NCBI GenBank assembly: GCA_022826565.1
Contig: JAJDUP010000005.1
Location: 160,291-224,290 of the forward strand
DNA: 64,000 bases
Direction of reading: 5' to 3'
Origin: Gemmatimonadota bacterium
GTDB taxonomy: Bacteria; Gemmatimonadota; Gemmatimonadetes; Longimicrobiales; Gaopeijiaceae
Shown in pieces: positions 33,329 to 42,937 of this stretch. The notes below the pieces were generated by a model. It saw only the letters and a program-made list of their open reading frames with translations, was not told where the DNA came from and did not search any database. The translations under genes and the position numbers were made by a program. The first letter of the stretch is position 1. Each line of letters opens with the position of its first letter.

Positions 33329-35682
33329 TCAGCTCTGGGCCTGTTGGATGGCCTGCCACACCCGCTGGGACGTGGCGGGCATCGTCATGTCGTCCACGCC
33401 GAGCGGGCGCAGCGCGTCGATTACCGCGTTGATCACCGCCGGGGGAATCCCGATCGATCCCACTTCGCCGACGCCCTTTGCGCCTAGCGGGTTGTGGGTG
33501 CAGAGCGTCGTGTTGTGGTTGATGTTGAAGGACGGCAGGTCGGCCGCGCGCGGCATCGTGTAGTCCAGGTAGGACCCTGTCGCGAGCTGCCCGTCGTCCT
33601 GGTAGATGCAGTCCTCCAGGAGCGCCTGACCGATCCCGTGCGCGAGCCCGCCGTGCAGCTGGCCGGCCACGATCATCGGGTTGATGATCCGTCCGACGTC
33701 GTCCGCGCCGGTCACCGCGACCACTTCCACCTCGCCCGTCTCCGGGTCCACCTCGACCTCGGCCACGTGCGTGCCCGCGGGGAAGGTGAAGTTCAGCGGA
33801 TCGTAGAAGGCGGTCTCCTCGAGCCCGGGCTCCAGCCCCTCGGGGTAGTTGTGCGGCACGTAGGCGGTCAGCGCCACGTCGCCCAGCGAGGTCGACCGGT
33901 CCGTCCCGGCCACCGTAAAGGACCCGTTCTCGAATTCGATGTCCCCGACCGAAGCCTCCAGCAGGTGCGCGGCGATCTTCTTGCCCTTCTCGATCACCTT
34001 TTCGACGGCGAGGTAGATTGCCGTCCCGCCCACCGCCAGCGAGCGCGAACCGTAGGTCCCCATCCCGAAGGGAATCTTCGCCGAGTCCCCATGCACCACG
34101 TCGACCGCGCCAAAGTCGACGCCGAGCATGTCGGAGACGATCTGCGCGAAGGTGGTCTCGTGGCCCTGGCCGTGGCTGTGCGTCCCGGTGAAGACCGAGA
34201 CCGAGCCCGTCGGATGGACCCTCACGCTGCCCGACTCGTACAGCCCGGCGCGCGCGCCCAGCGACCCCACCACCGCCGAGGGCGCGATTCCGCACGCCTC
34301 GATGAAGGTCGAGATCCCGATCCCGCGGCACATCCCGCGCGCCGCCGCCTCCGCACGCCGCGCCTCGAACCCCGCCCAGTCCGACGCCTCGAGCGCCAGG
34401 TCGAGCGTGGCGTCGTAGTCGCCCTGGTCATACTGGAGCGCGACCGGCGTCTGGTAGGGGAACTCGCGAATGAAGTTCTTGCGCCGGATCTCGACGCGAT
34501 CCATCCCGAGCTCGACGGCCGCCTTGTCCACCAGCCGCTCGAGCAGGTAGGTCGCCTCGGGCCGTCCCGCGCCGCGGAGCGCATCGACCGGCACCGTGTT
34601 GGTGAAGAACGACTTGACCTCGCAGTAGACCGCCGGCGTCGTGTACGGTCCCGCGAAGAGGATGCCGTAAAGGTAGGTCGGAACGCAGGTTGCGAACGTC
34701 GACAGGTACGCGCCCAGGTTCGCCTTGGTGGAGACGTGCAGCCCCAGGAAGGTGCCGTCCGCGTCCAGCGCCAGCTTGGCCGTGCTGATGTGGTCGCGCC
34801 CGTGCGTGTCGGACTTGAAGGCGTCGATGCGCTCGCAGGTCCACTTCACCGGGCGGCCGAGCTGCCCGGCGGTCCAGGTCAGGATCGCCTCTTCCGCGTA
34901 GTGCGGGATCTTCGAGCCGAACCCGCCGCCCACGTCGGGCGCGATGATCCGCAGCTTGTGCTCGGGCAGTCCGAGGACGAAAGCACCGAGGAGCAGCCGG
35001 ATCAGGTGGGGATTCTGGCTCGTTGTGTACAGTGTGTATTCATCGGTCGCCGGGTCGAAGTTCGCGATGGCCGCGCGCGGCTCGATCGCGTTGGGGACCA
35101 GGCGGTTGTTCACCACGTCGATCGAGACCACGTGCGCCGCGCCCTCGAAGGCGGCGTCGGTCGCGGCCCTGTCGCCCACTTCCCAATCGTAGCAGACGTT
35201 GCCCGGCGCCTCGTCGAAGACCTGTGCCGCGCCATCGGCCTCGGCCGCCTCGATCGAGGCCACCGCCGGAAGCTCCTGGTAGTCGACGTCGACGAGGTTG
35301 GCGGCGGCCTTCGCCTGCTCCTTCGTCTCGGCAACGACGATCGCCACACAGTCACCCGCGTAGCGCACCTTGCCGATCGCAAGCGCCGGATGCGGCGGCT
35401 CCACCATCGGCGAGCCGTCCTTGCTGTGGATCAGCCACCCCGTCGGGATGCCGCCCACGCCTTCCATGTCCTTGCCGGTGAAGACCGCGTGGACGCCCGG
35501 CGCCGCCATCGCCGCGCCGGTGTCGATCCCACCGATGTTGGCGTGCGCGACCGGCGAGCGGAGAATGTACCCGTACAGCTGCCCGGGCAGATTGATGTCG
35601 TCGGTGTAGCGGCCTCGGCCGGTGAGGAAGCGCTGGTCTTCCTTGCGCTTGACCGATGCGCCGATCCCTGAACCGTTCGCAC

Positions 35683-35686
<4 letters not shown>
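33329..35686 (-). CDS. CoxL-like (form II type) molybdenum hydroxylase large subunit
   Basis: A 785-residue Mo-cofactor subunit of the xanthine dehydrogenase/CO dehydrogenase family: [32 protein letters not shown], and the C-terminal base Glu in [12 protein letters not shown]. The active-site loop reads [11 protein letters not shown], close to the AYRGAGR of form II enzymes. The AYxCSFR loop, whose Cys binds copper in true aerobic CO dehydrogenase, is absent. It is therefore probably not a CO oxidiser; substrate unknown. The ATG at 35686 overlaps the small-subunit stop (ATGA). A CoxD homologue lies in the same operon and XdhC and CoxE homologues elsewhere in the window. Confidence 0.9.
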
Positions 35687-36156
<470 letters not shown>

Positions 36157-36362
36157 GGGCACCTCCAGGGGGTGTTGGGGGGACGTTTTTCGGCCAACGG
36201 CGAGCGCGCTTCGTGCCAGGAATGCAGCGCCGCCGACCGGTGGGACAGAATGGCAAGCGGCAAGCGGGGACGCAAGCGGGATGGGCAGCCGCTAGACCCG
36301 GTGTGGACGAGCCTGCGCATTTGTCAGCTGAAGGAAGAGCCAAACGCGGTCAGTCCCGGCAG

Positions 36363-37562
36363 TCAACCAGGGACGGTGAATGACCTTACCTCGACGGACT
36401 CAACGTCCATTCCGTCCCGATGTACGCCCACAACTGCCCCCGGGTCGAAGTGGAAGACCGTAAGAGCCTTCGGCACGGACAGGCTGCAGATGAACGCGCC
36501 ATTCTCCGCGAAGCCCAGCCACTCGGTTGTGGTCGCGCCGGGCCGGTCGAAAGTCCGGATCCAAATGCGATCCATGGGGTCAATCTGAATCTCCATGACG
36601 GCGGGAAACGTCTCCTTGACCGGAAACGCATCGAGCCTCCTGCGACGTTGTGGCGCCAAATCGCCGGCTCCCTCCATGTAGGCAGCTCTGTAGGCCTCCA
36701 CGTACTCCTCAGACACGGACAGGTCACCTGGGTCCCACCGGACCATCGACTCGAGACGCTCTCCCCGACGTATGCGAACCTCGGGCGAGTCGCCTCTGGA
36801 AGAGTAGAGCAGGTCGCCGTGCGTCGAAAAAACACCTCTCGACTCGAAGAGCGGCCTTCCCCCCATGTTGGACTCTTGATCGACGAATCCCACCTCTCCA
36901 TACGGCAGCGTCACCAGCGTGTCGAGCAGGGTGCCACTCCAGTCGTACCGAAGCACCTGCAGGAACTGAGGCATCAACTGCGTGCGAGACAGTCGCACAT
37001 CATGGCTGCCGAGGGCTATCACGTCACGCCCGAGCATACCCACTCGCCCTGTGGGATTGGGCACCGGCGGCTGAAGCGTGACGCTTCTCTCATGAGATCC
37101 GTCAGGCCCGAAAAGTACGAGTCTTCCCAACCCCCAATCCCACACAACGATCGAGTCGCCGACAAAATCGAGCTCGACGGGGTCCACGAACTCCCCGGGG
37201 CCTTCTCCGCGTCCGCCGAGGGATCGGACAAACTCCCCGTCTCGACCGAACACGAACAGCTCCTGAGAGCCCCGGTTCACCACTACGAGGCGGCCGTCCT
37301 CCATCCGGTCGAGGTCTTCGATCCTGTACAGCATCCATTCGCCCGAGGCCGGGCTGGTCACACGCGTGTCTGGAGCCTCGGCCAACGAACAAACGCGGTC
37401 GGTACCGCGACCGGCCGCGTCGCTCGCAGTGATTCGAATCCCGGCGCTGTCCCTCACGCTCAACGCGCTTTGGGTAGCTGCGCCGTCGCAGCCGGCAAAG
37501 GCTGCGGTCAGGAGAGCCACCAGGAACCCGAGGCGCCCCGGACGACCTGTGTTTCGCGCCAT
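36363..37562 (-). CDS. 6-bladed beta-propeller lipoprotein
   Basis: A 399-residue exported protein. The lipoprotein signal is GFLVALLTAAFAGCDG (lipobox FAGC). Propeller repeats include LYRIEDLDRMEDGRLVVVNRGSQELFVFGRDGEFVRSLGGRGEGPGEF and IDPMDRIWIRTFDRPGAT. It belongs to the same family as the gene at 8919, but the two are only distantly alike. The ATG at 37562 overlaps the stop of the small gene upstream (TGATG), so they share a transcript. The function of the family is unassigned. Confidence 0.82.
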   Translation of the reverse strand: MARNTGRPGRLGFLVALLTAAFAGCDGAATQSALSVRDSAGIRITASDAAGRGTDRVCSLAEAPDTRVTSPASGEWMLYRIEDLDRMEDGRLVVVNRGSQELFVFGRDGEFVRSLGGRGEGPGEFVDPVELDFVGDSIVVWDWGLGRLVLFGPDGSHERSVTLQPPVPNPTGRVGMLGRDVIALGSHDVRLSRTQLMPQFLQVLRYDWSGTLLDTLVTLPYGEVGFVDQESNMGGRPLFESRGVFSTHGDLLYSSRGDSPEVRIRRGERLESMVRWDPGDLSVSEEYVEAYRAAYMEGAGDLAPQRRRRLDAFPVKETFPAVMEIQIDPMDRIWIRTFDRPGATTTEWLGFAENGAFICSLSVPKALTVFHFDPGAVVGVHRDGMDVESVEVRSFTVPG

Positions 37563-37903
37563 CAAGCTCGAGCACTTTCCTGCGGAGGGAATGTCCGGAC
37601 CGGACGCGGCGGGGCAGGCCCCATGTCAAGACGCGCGTGCCAGTAGGCCCATGAGCGCTCATCGAAGATACCGGGCAGCGCGTTTCGCAGCGCTGCGCGA
37701 AAATCATCGTCGGCGTAGCTCTGTCGTGCCACCGCGAGATCCTCGACGGTGCCGTATGTCATGAGGTAGTTGAGGAACAGGATGTCGTCGGCGAGTGTCG
37801 CTGCCGCCGGCTTGAACCACACCATGCGCTTGGCGACCGCCAGCAGTTCCGGAGAGTGCTGCGGCGACGTGCCGGTCGAGGGAGTCATGTCGGATGACCT
37901 CAT
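37562..37903 (-). CDS. Small protein associated with AbiEii-like nucleotidyltransferases
   Basis: A 113-residue soluble protein (an internal ATG at 37888 is an alternative start): LLAVAKRMVWFKPAAATLADDILFLNYLMTYGTVEDLAVARQSYADDDFRAALRNALPGIFDERSWAYWHARL. From memory, proteins of this pattern (a fixed LxxxLMTYG segment, then FDxRSWAYW) often sit beside AbiEii/AbiGii-type nucleotidyltransferase genes. The fragment just upstream fits the end of such a transferase. If so, this is the surviving partner of a decayed two-gene module. No catalytic motif is visible. Confidence 0.55.
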   Translation of the reverse strand: MRSSDMTPSTGTSPQHSPELLAVAKRMVWFKPAAATLADDILFLNYLMTYGTVEDLAVARQSYADDDFRAALRNALPGIFDERSWAYWHARLDMGPAPPRPVRTFPPQESARA

Positions 37904-37909
37904 CGCGGG

Positions 37910-38168
37910 CTAACTCGGCACAAGTCCCGGACGCGGTTCGTAGTACGGGATCGACTCCGGGTCCACCCTGGCCGCGGCTTGGGACAGGCGCCTGCGCACG
38001 ACCGCGGGGAGCTGCTTCAGGTCTCCGTCATCGAAGTAGGTCAGCGCCTTAAGGGTGAGCATGGCGTTGTAGTGCTCTCCATAGATCGCTCTCGCCGCGC
38101 CGAGCATGGAAGTGAGCGGAACTTCCCCCAGCCGCATAAGCGCATCGATGTCGGATACCCCAATAATC
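37910..38168 (-). pseudogene. C-terminal remnant of an AbiEii-like nucleotidyltransferase
   Basis: The frame opens after a TAG at 38171-38169 and reads IIGVSDIDALMRLGEVPLTSMLGAARAIYGEHYNAMLTLKALTYFDDGDLKQLPAVVRRRLSQAAARVDPESIP to a stop at 37910. An ATG at 38137 could start a 75-residue product. TLKALTYFDDGDLxxLP resembles the C-terminal end of AbiEii/DUF1814-type transferases, while the nucleotidyltransferase core (GSxxxxDxD) is absent. I read it as a truncated gene; a small free-standing protein is less likely. Confidence 0.5.
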
Positions 38169-38354
38169 TATGGCCGGGGGCTTGCCCATGCGGGGGGAGA
38201 CCCGGCTCACTTGACACGTGACCGAGAAGCCGAGCGCCTGATCCGAGGGAGCCGGCCGAACCGCCGAAGGGCAGCCCCCACTTGCGACAGCGCCTTCAGT
38301 TCCCAGCTTCCGACTCATCGCCGACACACCCCCAGTCCCACGGAGTCCAAGCCG

Positions 38355-41300
38355 ATGTTCCGCCGAGCCCGATACCAAGCCCCGACCACCGCATGGTTGG
38401 CCATTTCCCTCGCCGCCCTGCTCACCACCCTCCTCGCCCCCACCCCCACCCACGCCCAGGGCACCCGCTTCCTGCGCCAGCCCGACATCAGCACGACCCA
38501 CATCGTTTTCACCCACGCCAACGACCTGTGGACGGTCGCGCGCGACGGCGGTGACGCGACCCGCCTCACCAGCTCGGAGGGCGCCGAGACCGACGCCGCC
38601 TTCAGCCCGGACGGACGCTGGATCGCCTTCTCCGGCCAGTACGGTGGCAACACCGATGTCTACCTGATGCCGGCCGACGGCGGCCAGCCCGAGCGGCTCA
38701 CCTGGCACCCGGCTGCGGACGTGGTCCAGGGGTGGACACCTGACGGCGACATCCTCTTCCAATCAGGACGAGAAGGAGTCCCCACCCAGCTCTGGAGGTT
38801 CTACACCGTGTCCCCCGAAGGCGGGCTGCCCGCTCCCCTCGCTTTGCCCCAGGCCTACCTCGGCGGCATGTCCGCCGACGGCGCCCACCTGGCCTACCAG
38901 GAGATCGGCTACTGGGACCCGGAGTGGCGCAACTACCGCGGCGGCCAGGCGCAGCCAGTGGCCATCGTCTCGACTTCGACCTGGGAGCGCACCACACCCC
39001 CGTGGGAAGGCGAGCGCCAGATGGACCCGGTATGGATGGACGGCGTCGTCTACTACATGTCGGAGCGGGACTGGGCCAGCAACGTCTGGTCCTTCGACCC
39101 GGGCAGCGGCACAGAGCGCCAGCTCACGCACCACGCCGACTTCGACGTCAAGTCCCTGGGCGCGGGCGACGGTGTGGTGGTCTACGAGCAGGCCGGCTAC
39201 CTGCACGAACTCGATCCGGCCACGGGCGCCTCGCGCCAGCTGGTCATCAACGTGACCGGCGACATGAACTGGTCGCGCCCGCGCTGGGAAGCGGTTCCGG
39301 CCCCACAACTCCGCGACGCCCGCCTGTCCCCCAGCGGAAAGCGCGCGCTCTTCGAATGGCGCGGCGAAGTCTTCACCGTGCCTGCCGACGAGGGCTCGTG
39401 GCGCAACCTGACCCGCAGCCCCGGTGTGGCCGACCGGCACCCGGTGTGGTCCCCCGACGGGTCGCAAATCGCCTGGTTCAACGACGACGGCGACGAGTAC
39501 GCGCTGGTTGTCGCCGACCAGAACGGATCGAACCCGCGGCGCATCGAGATCGACGAGCCGTCGTTCTACTTCCGCCCGGAGTGGTCGCCCGACGGGACCC
39601 GGCTCGCCTTCACCGACACCCACTACCGCGTCCTGGTGCTGGAGGTGGAGTCCGGCGAGGTGGCGCACATCGACACCGACCGCTTCGCGCATCCGCAGCG
39701 CACGATGAACCCCGTCTGGTCGCCGGACTCCCGCTGGCTCGCGTACGCCCGCCGGCTCGACAACCAGCTGCGCGCGATCTTCGTGCACGACACGGAATCG
39801 GGAGACACGCGCCAGCTCACCGACGGCATGTCGGACGCGATCACGCCGGTATGGGACGCTTCCGGCAGTTACCTGTACTTCCTCGGCTCCACCAATTACG
39901 CACTGAACACCGGCTGGCTGGACATGACCTCCTACGACCGGCCGGTGACCCGCGCCCTCTACCTCGCGCTCCTCAGTGCAGACGAACCCTCGCCCTTCCT
40001 GCCCCGGAGCGACGAGGAGGAGGGCGCCGAGGATGGCAGCGACGATGGCGACGCGGACACCGGAACCGGCGAGGCCGGCCCAGGCGGCCGCAGCGCTGCC
40101 CCCAGCGACGACCCGCCCGACGTGATCATCGACTTCGACGACATCGCAGCCCGCATCATCGACGCCCCTGGCCTGGACACGGACGACTACGCGGGCCTGG
40201 TCCCGGGACCGGCGGGCACGGTGTTCGTCCTGCAGGGCGGCGGCTTCGGTGGCGGCTCCGTCCTCAAGTACTCCGTTGAAGACCGCGAAGCGGAGGACTT
40301 TCTGGAGCGCGGCGGACGCCTCGCCGTCTCCCACGACCGCGGCAGCCTGCTCTACTTCAGCGGGGGCTGGCGCATCGTCAGCACCGCCCGTCCGCCTTCA
40401 GGCAGCGACGGCGCCCTCGACCTGGGCAACCTGCGCGTGCGGGTGGAACCCAGGGCCGAGTACGCGCAGATGCTCCGCGACGGGTGGCGCTTCATGCGCG
40501 ACTTCCTCTACGTCGACAACCAGCACGGCGCACCCTGGGATGACGTCTGGGACTGGTACTCGGCGTGGCTCCCGGACGTGCGGCACCGCTCCGACTTCAA
40601 CCACCTGCTGGACATGCTCTCGGGCGAAATCGCGGTCGGACACTCGTACGTGCGCGGCGGCGACTACCCGGAGCTCGATAACCCGCGCACGGGCCTCCTC
40701 GGCGCCGATCTGGAAGAGGAGGACGGGTTCTACCGCATCGCGCGCATCTACAACGGCGGCGACTGGACGCCGGGGCTGGCCGGACCGCTCTCCCACCCGG
40801 GGATGGACGTGCAGGAGGGCGACTACCTCCTCGCGGTCGACGGGGCCGAACTGCGCGCGCCCACCAACCCTTACCGTCTTTTCGAGGGAACGGCTGGCCG
40901 CGTCATCACCCTGACGGTCGCGTCCTCGCCTTCAGCCGAAGACGCTCGCGACATCCTCGTCGAACCCACCGGCAACGAGGGCACGCTGCGGCGCTGGGCC
41001 TGGGTCGAAGCCAACCAGGCCCGCGTCGACGAAATGAGCGGTGGGCGCCTTGCCTACGTCTGGCTGCCCAACACCGGCCAGGGCGGCTACACCTACTTCA
41101 ACCGCATGTTCTACGCCCAGCAGGACCGCCAGGGCGCGGTCATCGACGAGCGCAACAACGGCGGCGGCTCGGCGGCCGACTACATCGTCGACATGCTCGA
41201 CCGCGAACTCACCGGCTACTTCAACTCCCGCGCCGGCGACCGCAAACCCTGGACCCAGCCGATGGCCGGCCTCTTCGGACCCAAGGTCATGGTGATCAAC

Positions 41301-41675
41301 GAGCGCGCGGGCTCGGGGGGCGACCTCCTGCCGTATCTGTTCCGGTTCCGCGGGGTCGGTCCGCTGGTGGGCACGAAGACCTGGGGCGGGCTGGTCGGCA
41401 CCTGGGACACCCCGCCCCTCATCGACGGAGGCGGGTTCGTGGCCCCGCGCGGCGGCTTCTTCGACGTCGACGGTGAGTGGGCCGTGGAGGCCGAAGGGGT
41501 GGCCCCCGACATCCAGGTCCGAAACGACCCGGCCCCCGTGATTGCGGGAGGCGACCCGCAGCTGGAGGCGGCCGTGCACGAAGCGCTGCGTCTGCTGGAA
41601 AGCGGAGGAAGGGTGACCCTCGAGGACGAGCCGCCGCCGCCGGTGCGGTGGAGGCGCCCGGGAGGGAATCGATGA
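38355..41675 (+). CDS. Secreted tricorn-type S41 protease
   Basis: A 1106-residue exported peptidase. A signal peptide (TAWLAISLAALLTTLLAPTPTHAQ) is followed by two beta-propeller regions with TolB/WD40-like repeats (FSPDGRWIAFSGQYGGNTDVYLMPADGG; VWSPDGSQIAWFNDDGDEYAL) up to about residue 540. An acidic linker follows (EEEGAEDGSDDGDADTG), then the tricorn core: His763 in GHSYVRGG, a PDZ domain (GMDVQEGDYLLAVDGAELRA) and the S41 domain with nucleophile Ser987 in NERAGSGGD. These match the His746 and Ser965 positions of archaeal tricorn. Unlike the cytosolic archaeal enzyme it is secreted and would degrade oligopeptides outside the cytoplasm. Confidence 0.93.
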   Translation: MFRRARYQAPTTAWLAISLAALLTTLLAPTPTHAQGTRFLRQPDISTTHIVFTHANDLWTVARDGGDATRLTSSEGAETDAAFSPDGRWIAFSGQYGGNTDVYLMPADGGQPERLTWHPAADVVQGWTPDGDILFQSGREGVPTQLWRFYTVSPEGGLPAPLALPQAYLGGMSADGAHLAYQEIGYWDPEWRNYRGGQAQPVAIVSTSTWERTTPPWEGERQMDPVWMDGVVYYMSERDWASNVWSFDPGSGTERQLTHHADFDVKSLGAGDGVVVYEQAGYLHELDPATGASRQLVINVTGDMNWSRPRWEAVPAPQLRDARLSPSGKRALFEWRGEVFTVPADEGSWRNLTRSPGVADRHPVWSPDGSQIAWFNDDGDEYALVVADQNGSNPRRIEIDEPSFYFRPEWSPDGTRLAFTDTHYRVLVLEVESGEVAHIDTDRFAHPQRTMNPVWSPDSRWLAYARRLDNQLRAIFVHDTESGDTRQLTDGMSDAITPVWDASGSYLYFLGSTNYALNTGWLDMTSYDRPVTRALYLALLSADEPSPFLPRSDEEEGAEDGSDDGDADTGTGEAGPGGRSAAPSDDPPDVIIDFDDIAARIIDAPGLDTDDYAGLVPGPAGTVFVLQGGGFGGGSVLKYSVEDREAEDFLERGGRLAVSHDRGSLLYFSGGWRIVSTARPPSGSDGALDLGNLRVRVEPRAEYAQMLRDGWRFMRDFLYVDNQHGAPWDDVWDWYSAWLPDVRHRSDFNHLLDMLSGEIAVGHSYVRGGDYPELDNPRTGLLGADLEEEDGFYRIARIYNGGDWTPGLAGPLSHPGMDVQEGDYLLAVDGAELRAPTNPYRLFEGTAGRVITLTVASSPSAEDARDILVEPTGNEGTLRRWAWVEANQARVDEMSGGRLAYVWLPNTGQGGYTYFNRMFYAQQDRQGAVIDERNNGGGSAADYIVDMLDRELTGYFNSRAGDRKPWTQPMAGLFGPKVMVINERAGSGGDLLPYLFRFRGVGPLVGTKTWGGLVGTWDTPPLIDGGGFVAPRGGFFDVDGEWAVEAEGVAPDIQVRNDPAPVIAGGDPQLEAAVHEALRLLESGGRVTLEDEPPPPVRWRRPGGNR

Positions 41676-41781
41676 GGGCGAGACATGCCGGCATGGACGT
41701 GCACCACTGGACACCTCGGTCCGTAGCGCCTAAGTCGACAGTGAACCCGAACCGGACCAACACATCAGGAAAGGACAAACC

Positions 41782-42198
41782 ATGAAACGCTGGGGACTGT
41801 GCCTTTTGCGAATCACGACCGGCTGGCTGCTGGTCATGTGGGGACTCGACAAGCTGTTAAACGTCGAGCACGGCCAGGCCGTCGCCGAGACGTTCTACCT
41901 GGGCATCGGCTCGCAAGCGGCCGTCCTGAACGTCCTCGGCGTCCTCCAGATCATCCTGGGCGCCCTGGTCGTCCTCGGCCTCTGGCGCCGCCGCGCCTAC
42001 CCGGTCGCATTCGTCGTTCTCCTCATCACCGCCCTCGGCGTCTGGAAGTCCATCATCGACCCCTGGGGCTGGTTCCTCGACGGCTCGCAAGTGCTCTTCT
42101 ACCCGTCCGCAATCATCGCGGCAGGGGCGCTGCTGCTCTGGGGCACCATCGACGAGGACGAGATGACGCTGGACGCGAAGCTGGGTGGCGGCGGCTGA
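41782..42198 (+). CDS. DoxX family membrane protein
   Basis: A 138-residue protein with four membrane helices (LLRITTGWLLVMWGLDKLL, AVLNVLGVLQIILGALVVLGLW, PVAFVVLLITALGVWKSII, PSAIIAAGALLLWG), matching the DoxX/DoxD-like fold. Some DoxX proteins are subunits of membrane quinone oxidoreductases, others have roles in redox homeostasis. The ATG follows GGAAAGGA. It precedes, in the same direction, the Tat-type molybdenum hydroxylase and the cytochrome b gene, so a part in quinone-linked electron transfer is possible but unproven. Confidence 0.85.
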   Translation: MKRWGLCLLRITTGWLLVMWGLDKLLNVEHGQAVAETFYLGIGSQAAVLNVLGVLQIILGALVVLGLWRRRAYPVAFVVLLITALGVWKSIIDPWGWFLDGSQVLFYPSAIIAAGALLLWGTIDEDEMTLDAKLGGGG

Positions 42199-42288
42199 TA
42201 CCCCTCCCCGGTTGGCCTGATCGCGCGCGCCGCCATATAATGTGACCGAATGCAGGTCCCGCCCCATTCCCGAGTGAGGTGCACATCG

Positions 42289-42921
42289 ATGCTGGATGCC
42301 CAGGTCATTCAATCGAGGAGAGGCGGTTTCACCCGCCGCAAGTTCATCAAGGGGGTGATCGCCGCCGGCGCCACCGCTTCGGCCGCGGGATATCTCTTCC
42401 GCGAAAGCGGCATGCTGGCGCCGATGCTCTCCGCGCAGGGCGCCGTGGAGCGGCTCGTGACCCTCACCGTCAACGGCCAGCAACGCCGCGTCGACGTTCC
42501 GAAGCACGAGACGCTTGCCATGACGCTGCGCTACCAGCTCGGCCTCACCGGCACCAAGCTCGGGTGCGACCGGGCCGAATGCGGCGCGTGCACGGTGCTG
42601 CTCGACGGGACCACCCACTACGGCTGCTCGATCCTGACGCATTCGGTGCTTGGCCGGGAGGTCACGACGATCGAGGGGCTGGAGAGCGACGGCGAACTCC
42701 ACCCGGTCCAGCAGGCGGTCATCGACGAGGGCGGCTTCCAGTGCGCCTTCTGCGCGCCGGGCTTCACGATGAGCATGGTCGGCATGCTGTCGAAGAACCC
42801 GGCCCCGACCCGCGAAGAGGCGGCCGAGCTGCTGGCGGGCAACCTCTGCCGTTGCGGAGACTACGACAAGATCCTGAACACTGCGATGCGGGCGGCCGAG
42901 CTGTCCCGCTCCCGGGCATAG
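42289..42921 (+). CDS. PaoA-like [2Fe-2S] subunit with Tat signal
   Basis: A 210-residue small subunit of a periplasmic molybdenum hydroxylase. A twin-arginine signal (FTRRKFIKGVIAAGATASAAGYLF) precedes the two-cluster domain: LGCDRAECGACTV and GCSIL for the first [2Fe-2S] site, FQCAFCAPGF and LCRCGDY for the second. Because the two other subunits lack signals, export of the complex should depend on this Tat signal, as in E. coli PaoABC. The ATG at 42289 is chosen because it leaves a normal Tat leader; 42250 is an alternative. First of three co-directional subunit genes. Confidence 0.92.
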   Translation: MLDAQVIQSRRGGFTRRKFIKGVIAAGATASAAGYLFRESGMLAPMLSAQGAVERLVTLTVNGQQRRVDVPKHETLAMTLRYQLGLTGTKLGCDRAECGACTVLLDGTTHYGCSILTHSVLGREVTTIEGLESDGELHPVQQAVIDEGGFQCAFCAPGFTMSMVGMLSKNPAPTREEAAELLAGNLCRCGDYDKILNTAMRAAELSRSRA

Positions 42922-42937
42922 CGAGAGGAGAATCGAG

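Noticed and set aside
33494..35671. 725-codon open frame on the plus strand opposite the CoxL-like gene
   Set aside because: It is antisense of a clear molybdenum hydroxylase gene, with low-complexity Arg/Asp/Gly/Val content typical of GC-rich shadow frames and no domain.
37425..37445. TTCGAATCC motif resembling the T-loop of a tRNA
   Set aside because: No acceptor stem, D-arm or anticodon arm can be built around it, and it lies inside the coding region of the propeller lipoprotein.
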